Source: Chthoniobacterales bacterium (GTDB lineage: Bacteria; Verrucomicrobiota; Verrucomicrobiia; Chthoniobacterales; UBA10450). Taken from it: 64,000 bases of DNA. Under the pieces are notes generated by a model. The model had not been told where the DNA came from. It ran no database searches and was given only the letters and a program-made list of their open reading frames with translations. Below, in pieces: positions 60,565-64,000 of the stretch. The stretch is from NCBI GenBank assembly GCA_035274845.1, contig DATENU010000002.1, positions 1 through 64,000 on the forward strand, given 5' to 3'. The position numbers and the translations under genes were made by a program. Numbering within the stretch: position 1 is the stretch's first letter; each line of letters starts with the position of its first letter.

Positions 60565-61200
60565 TTACGCGCTTTCCTTCATGTATCGCTCGGCAACGAC
60601 GACTGCCTCTTCCGGACTGCTTCCGTTCTGGCGCGCGTTGAGATAGGGCGCGTACCAATCCCACCAATTATGTTTGCCGTGCGTCTTCTCGTATTGGCCG
60701 TGGTGTTGCTCCGTTTCGTGGAGAAGCGTGGCAAGGGCAGCCACATCCTCCGCTTCTCCCTTGGCCGGCTTCCATTCCCGACCGGGCAGCCGCGCCGTTA
60801 TCTCTTGCAGCAGCCAACTGTTGCCGTCCGGGTCCTTAAACGACGCGAACGAGGCGTAGGTCCCACGGTTCGGATCCGGGCCGGCGAGCTGCGGGCCGAG
60901 CAGGCCGTCAAAATGAAATACCTCCGAAACCTCCGCGCCACGGCTGACTAACTCTGCGCGCGCCTTTTCAATGTCGGACACGATCAGATAGATATTCGGA
61001 AGCGAACCCGGCGCCGCCGTCGTGAGTCCGTTGCCAATGTGTATCGATGCTTCGGAGCCGGGAGGCGTGAACTGCACCGCCCGGTGGTCTTTGTCACGGA
61101 CGTAATCAATATCCAACCGCCAACCGAGTTTTTCGTAAAACGCTTTGGCGCGATCGACATCGGACACGGGGATGACAACGGCTTCGAGCTTCATGTTCAT
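60565..61200 (-). CDS. VOC-family protein with extra C-terminal domain
   Basis: The 211-residue protein has an N-terminal vicinal oxygen chelate fold: AVVIPVSDVDRAKAFYEKLGW, then IYLIVSDIEKARAELVSRGAEV and FKDPDGNSWLLQE. VOC proteins bind metal and detoxify or bind electrophiles. The C-terminal ~65 residues (ETEQHHGQYEKTHGKHNWWD, WYAPYLNARQNG) form a separate His- and Trp-rich domain that I know only from relatives of this type. GGAGG stands 7 bp before ATG 61200. It is the first gene of the seven-gene operon. Confidence 0.82.
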   Translation of the reverse strand: MNMKLEAVVIPVSDVDRAKAFYEKLGWRLDIDYVRDKDHRAVQFTPPGSEASIHIGNGLTTAAPGSLPNIYLIVSDIEKARAELVSRGAEVSEVFHFDGLLGPQLAGPDPNRGTYASFASFKDPDGNSWLLQEITARLPGREWKPAKGEAEDVAALATLLHETEQHHGQYEKTHGKHNWWDWYAPYLNARQNGSSPEEAVVVAERYMKESA

Positions 61201-61510
61201 GACTGGACCTCCATTTGTTTCGTGGTTCCTGACTTCACGCTACAGCGAGTAAAGACGAAATTCCGATCCTCGGTCGGCATACCTAACGCGCTTGGCGCGT
61301 GAGCATTCTGAGCCAGAGCCCAGCCGTCTATCAAGTCACAAATACGTGACGCACTCGGACTGGACGTGAGCCGAGGCTTGGATCAACGAGCCAGGAAAAA
61401 TCTCACCGCTCGTCACGCCGTCGCCGCCAGCTCGTCCTCTTCGGCAGGACTACGCAGAGAGTGATGAATAGCAGTTTTTTCATAGGGTCAGATGTGGTTA
61501 TGAGCATGAA
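61201..61510. other. 310-bp intergenic region with weak copy of the 47-bp element
   Basis: A degenerate relative of the element lies at about 61246-61285: AAAGAC is kept, then CCTCGGTCGGCATACC, sharing GGCATACC with copy 1. It is about 46 bp from the VOC ATG. On the minus strand a 26-codon frame (61403-61483) starts MKKLLFITLCVVLP, like a cut-off signal peptide. A different frame there ends in LRSPAEEDELAATA, so this may be the remnant of a deleted gene. Nothing else is recognised. Confidence 0.35.
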
Positions 61511-61795
61511 TTACTTCGTCCGCTGAATTTTCGCCATGGTGTATCCGGAATAGGTCACGACTTCCTTGATCTTCGCGTCGCTGAGGGTCTGGCCGGGCTT
61601 CGTGGTAATCACGACCTGTTTCTTCGGCAGGTCGACTTTCACGGTGGCTACCTCCGGCTGTTTTCGAAACGTCTTTTCGATGCCGGTGGCGCAGAACGCG
61701 CACACCATTCCATTGACGTGCGTCGTAATCGTCTCGGCCCACGCCGAAACACTCAGCGTTATCAGGGCAGTGAAAGCTAATGTTGTTTTTCGCAT
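61511..61795 (-). CDS. exported HMA-domain metal-binding protein
   Basis: ATG 61795 (MRKTTLAFTALITLSVSAWA) follows AAGGAGGAAAAC, a strong RBS. The 94-residue product has a signal peptide and a heavy-metal-associated domain with GMVCAFCATGIEK (CxxC). Such periplasmic MerP/CopZ-like proteins bind copper, mercury or zinc. It lies 14 bp after the beta-barrel-like gene's stop on the same strand, so the two are co-transcribed. Confidence 0.88.
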   Translation of the reverse strand: MRKTTLAFTALITLSVSAWAETITTHVNGMVCAFCATGIEKTFRKQPEVATVKVDLPKKQVVITTKPGQTLSDAKIKEVVTYSGYTMAKIQRTK

Positions 61796-61809
61796 AATGT
61801 TTTCCTCCT

Positions 61810-62442
61810 TCAAAATTGCATGGTCCAGTTGACCATGACGTGGTTGTTGCTGCTGTATCCGGCTTCAAGCCAGATGGTCTTGTAAAAAAAGCGAATGACC
61901 GGTGTGACGACAAAGTGGTCGTGCTTGGCCGGATGATGATCGACGCGGAGGAGCAGCCAGGTGTTGAGCTGCTCGTAATCGGCAAGGTAGGGTGCAAACC
62001 CGGCGTAGGCCCGTTGCCAAACGGATTTCTCGATGCCCCGGGCGTAGACGAAGCGCGACTCATAGGAAAAAAATGCCCGTCGCGTTTCGTAATCCCCGAG
62101 AAATGTCAGCCACGCAGCCGGCTCATCTCTATTTCCCTGGCGGGCTTCGCCGCCGCCTGTCATCAAAAAGAGGTTTCCCTGTCCGTCTGGCAGGTTCCAG
62201 CGCTTCAGCAGCGTGTTGAGCTGCGGCCCAACCATCCAGAATTCGTCCTGATTGATTTCGTCTTTGGAGTAAAGCCCCAGTGCGAAATGAGGATCGAACG
62301 TGTAGTCGACCGATAATGTATGCCCGGTCTCATCGTTCTCCTGCATCGCCATCGTGCCGCCGACGTAGGAGAGCGGTTTCGCCTCAGCGCCGCGCGAAAT
62401 AAAAGTGGTAAGTAATATTGTTAGTAAAGTGACTGTTTTCAT
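61810..62442 (-). CDS. small outer-membrane barrel-like protein
   Basis: The 210-residue protein has a signal peptide (MKTVTLLTILLTTFISRGAEA) and alternating strands such as LSVDYTFDPHFALGLY, RAFFSYESRFVYA and VVTPVIRFFYKTIWLEAGY, ending in an aromatic residue (WTMQF). This is typical of a small beta barrel. It precedes the HMA gene in the same operon, which may tie it to metal passage or sensing. Family not recognised. Confidence 0.6.
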   Translation of the reverse strand: MKTVTLLTILLTTFISRGAEAKPLSYVGGTMAMQENDETGHTLSVDYTFDPHFALGLYSKDEINQDEFWMVGPQLNTLLKRWNLPDGQGNLFLMTGGGEARQGNRDEPAAWLTFLGDYETRRAFFSYESRFVYARGIEKSVWQRAYAGFAPYLADYEQLNTWLLLRVDHHPAKHDHFVVTPVIRFFYKTIWLEAGYSSNNHVMVNWTMQF

Positions 62443-62531
62443 TGATCCAAAAGTTGGGTTGAAGAAACAGGCATGCCCGGGCCAGTCCGGCCTCGGACGA
62501 TGGGCACACCTCCGGCATCAGCGCCGTTGGA

Positions 62532-62876
62532 TCAGATGAGAAACGTGCAGAGAAGCGCTGGACGCGGTATCGAAACGGCAGGGCTGACTCGCATGATGCG
62601 CCAGACGGCAGGCTCCGCGACAGGCGGTGCCAGAAAAGAACACCCGCTGGTTGCGGCAATGCTGGTCAGCTCTTGATTGTGATCAGTCTGTTTCGCAACC
62701 GGCGGCGTTTGCTGGCTCGCTACCGAGTGCGCACAGCAACACTTGCTCGCGCAACAGCCCATCTGGCAAGCTTCGCCAATCGGCGCGCTTGAAATTGGAC
62801 AAACCGACGCGGGCAACCGAATTGCGGCCATGAAAATCGCCCCGAGCAGGCAAACCGTCAGCGCAATCCGCTTCAC
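62532..62876 (-). CDS. cysteine-rich membrane/secreted protein
   Basis: GTG 62876 (VKRIALTVCLLGAIFMAAIR) gives about 114 residues with a membrane or signal helix. The next part carries CPISSAPIGEACQMGCCASKCCCAHS, nine cysteines in 25 residues. A Ser/Pro tail follows. It resembles the cysteine-rich protein at 44189 in layout. A GTG at 62951 would add 25 residues. It is 89 bp upstream of the barrel-like gene on the same strand, probably one operon. Confidence 0.55.
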   Translation of the reverse strand: MKRIALTVCLLGAIFMAAIRLPASVCPISSAPIGEACQMGCCASKCCCAHSVASQQTPPVAKQTDHNQELTSIAATSGCSFLAPPVAEPAVWRIMRVSPAVSIPRPALLCTFLI

Positions 62877-62987
62877 GGCCCAACCGTAGCACCGGATTAC
62901 TCGCAATCCCAAGCCGAAAATCGCGAGCGCAACCCAAAAGGCTGTGTCCACACATCATCAATTGACGCGACTTGATTGCGCAAACAG

Positions 62988-63018
62988 AAAGCCTGCCGGG
63001 GAGAAGCCGGCAGGCTTT
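62988..63018. terminator. terminator hairpin for the minus-strand remnant
   Basis: AAAGCCTGCCGG-GGAGAAG-CCGGCAGGCTTT is a perfect 12-bp stem, 39 bp past the stop of the PstS-like remnant. T-richness on the minus side supports termination in that direction. Confidence 0.8.
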
Positions 63019-63057
63019 CGCCGCTGTTCTTCTTGTTAACCTAACCGCGTTGCCGTT

Positions 63058-63330
63058 CTACGGAATGGGAACGAAGCCGACCTGGGCCACAATCTTTTGG
63101 CCGGCGCCGCTAATGGTGAAATCGACGAACTGTTTGGCCAGCCCGCTCGGTTCGCCGTTCGTGTAATAGAAGGTCGGGCGCGCGTCCTCGCTTTCACGAA
63201 GGCGGCGGCATCAAGGTCGTCTCGATTGACGGGCATGCTGTCCTCCGTCCAAACCGTGCACGCCAAGACCTATCCCTACAGTTGCTCGTTATCGGCCATC
63301 TTGTGCGAGCCATCCGCGTAATCCGCCGTT
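63058..63330 (-). pseudogene. PstS-like gene broken by in-place inversion
   Basis: Three blocks match the intact gene at 38324. Minus strand 63282-63330 encodes STADYADGSHKMADNEQ. Plus strand 63181-63281, inverted, encodes LAFTKAAxIKVVSIDG and later SSVQTVHAKTYPYS, with frame slips. Minus strand 63058-63180 encodes RPTFYYTNGEPSGLAKQF to GFVPIP. In an intact PstS the order would be these same blocks in one orientation, so the middle ~100 bp have been flipped and the IAAEVGKN-type segment lost. No 5' half is recognisable upstream. The gene is dead. Confidence 0.75.
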
Positions 63331-63441
63331 GAGAATCGCTTTTTTGAGCGTGCAAGCGACGGATTGATTCCGGTAGAATGGGTCTTTAGAAGAACCCCAG
63401 CTCCAAAAAGCGCCCCTATGCGCCATGGAAAGGACTGAGTT

Positions 63442-64000
63442 ATGCCTGCCGTAGCATTTTCCAATAACGACATTGCGGTTGTAGCTTGGACATTCGATCG
63501 CCATCTTGACGGCTGTCTTGGCTTTGCCCTCCATCAGATCGACGGGGACAAGGATACGGTCCTACCCGCACTGGCGCGCTTCGCGAATCAGGACAAAAAC
63601 CTCAAGCTCACTACCGAAGAGGCCCCGATACAAAAATTCTGGTGGAAAGATCTCTTCGCGCGCCGCGGCGCAACCTATCGGTACCGCATCGTTCCCATGG
63701 GCGGCACACCGGGCGGCAAGCTTACGCCGTTGGCCGGTATCGAGCCGCTGGTCAGCAACAATGTAACACTCACAGAGAAACGACCGCCGTTCAGCGTATA
63801 TTTCAATCGCGGCATTGTGGCCACGCAGGCGCTGAGCCACGCCCTGAACGACAAGCCCAGTATTCAGGCGTTGACCCCGCACATTCTGGACCCGGCCGAT
63901 TCCATCCGCATCAGACTGATGGGACAGCTTTTTGAAGGGGTCACCTCGCTGCTCGATCGAGCCGATAAAGATGGTGGCACCATCCATGGCGCACTCTACG
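63442..64000 (+). CDS. PLD-like protein, N-terminal part
   Basis: ATG 63442 follows AAAGGA. The frame is open to the window edge (186 residues). VAWTFDRHLDGCLGFALHQIDG, WWKDLFARRGATYRYRIVPM and FNRGIVATQALSHAL match the N-terminal domain that precedes the HKD catalytic repeats in a group of phospholipase D-like proteins. The catalytic motifs would lie beyond the window, so the activity cannot be checked here. The 111 bp upstream hold no gene. Confidence 0.65.
   Translation, partial: MPAVAFSNNDIAVVAWTFDRHLDGCLGFALHQIDGDKDTVLPALARFANQDKNLKLTTEEAPIQKFWWKDLFARRGATYRYRIVPMGGTPGGKLTPLAGIEPLVSNNVTLTEKRPPFSVYFNRGIVATQALSHALNDKPSIQALTPHILDPADSIRIRLMGQLFEGVTSLLDRADKDGGTIHGALY

Noticed and set aside
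1-64000. tRNA, rRNA, tmRNA, CRISPR arrays, IS elements
   Set aside because: Looked for TpsiC-like GTTCGAATC with matching acceptor ends, regular spacer repeats and transposase motifs; none was convincing by eye. GGTTCGAA matches lie within coding regions.

Overview
The window reads as chromosomal DNA of a Gram-negative soil bacterium of the Verrucomicrobia, most likely the Chthoniobacterales/Spartobacteria side. The reasons are inferred from gene content: a pseudopilin cassette of the type found there, two secreted proteins ending in a PEP-CTERM-like sorting tail (VPExN), an LAB_N lipid A protein, GC-rich coding DNA, and several families of short intergenic palindromes. No rRNA, tRNA, CRISPR array, transposase or phage module was seen.

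Layout. 0-4 kb: end of a type IV pseudopilin-like operon. 4-7.8 kb: exostosin-family protein, two stand-alone receiver proteins and two VPExN-tailed secreted proteins. 7.7-15.6 kb: housekeeping genes (cysteine desulfurase, LAB_N, hisC-mnmE-pyrD, lysA) plus a secreted protein with a caspase-like His/Cys pattern. 15.7-19.6 kb: metal-uptake operon (small His-containing membrane protein, porin, ZnuA-like, ZnuB-like) with no ATPase. 19.7-24.4 kb: TMEM14-like protein, GH75-like protein, GreA/GreB factor, D-aminoacylase-like amidohydrolase and a DUF1353 lipoprotein. 24.4-31.5 kb: ResB, a multihaem cytochrome, a DUF883-like protein, HrpB and a macrodomain protein. 31.5-36.7 kb: methyltransferase, PdxH, an ankyrin/L,D-transpeptidase fusion and an Mrp ATPase.

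36.7-44 kb is a probable phosphate-starvation neighbourhood: separate CHAD and CYTH proteins, a PstS-like binding protein, a metallophosphoesterase resembling the phospholipase C PlcP, and TPR proteins. Two Pho-box-like 7-4-7 direct repeats lie in its divergent promoter regions.

44-62 kb is an accessory efflux and redox region. It holds an RND pump with a divergent LysR regulator, cysteine-rich secreted small proteins, an NDH-2-like flavoprotein, an operon of three coupled tiny ORFs leading into an alpha/beta hydrolase that carries an in-frame stop, and a seven-gene operon (VOC protein, SDR, epoxide-hydrolase-like protein, NmrA-like protein, zinc alcohol dehydrogenase, HtrA-like protease, DHA2 drug exporter). 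A conserved 47-bp element stands upstream of three of these transcription units and probably defines a local regulon, with the LysR protein as the likely regulator. This regulon and its tiny-ORF operon are the best candidate for an undescribed system here.

62-64 kb holds an HMA metal-binding protein, a beta-barrel-like protein, a cysteine-rich protein, a second PstS-like gene destroyed by a small in-place inversion, and the start of a PLD-like protein that runs off the window.
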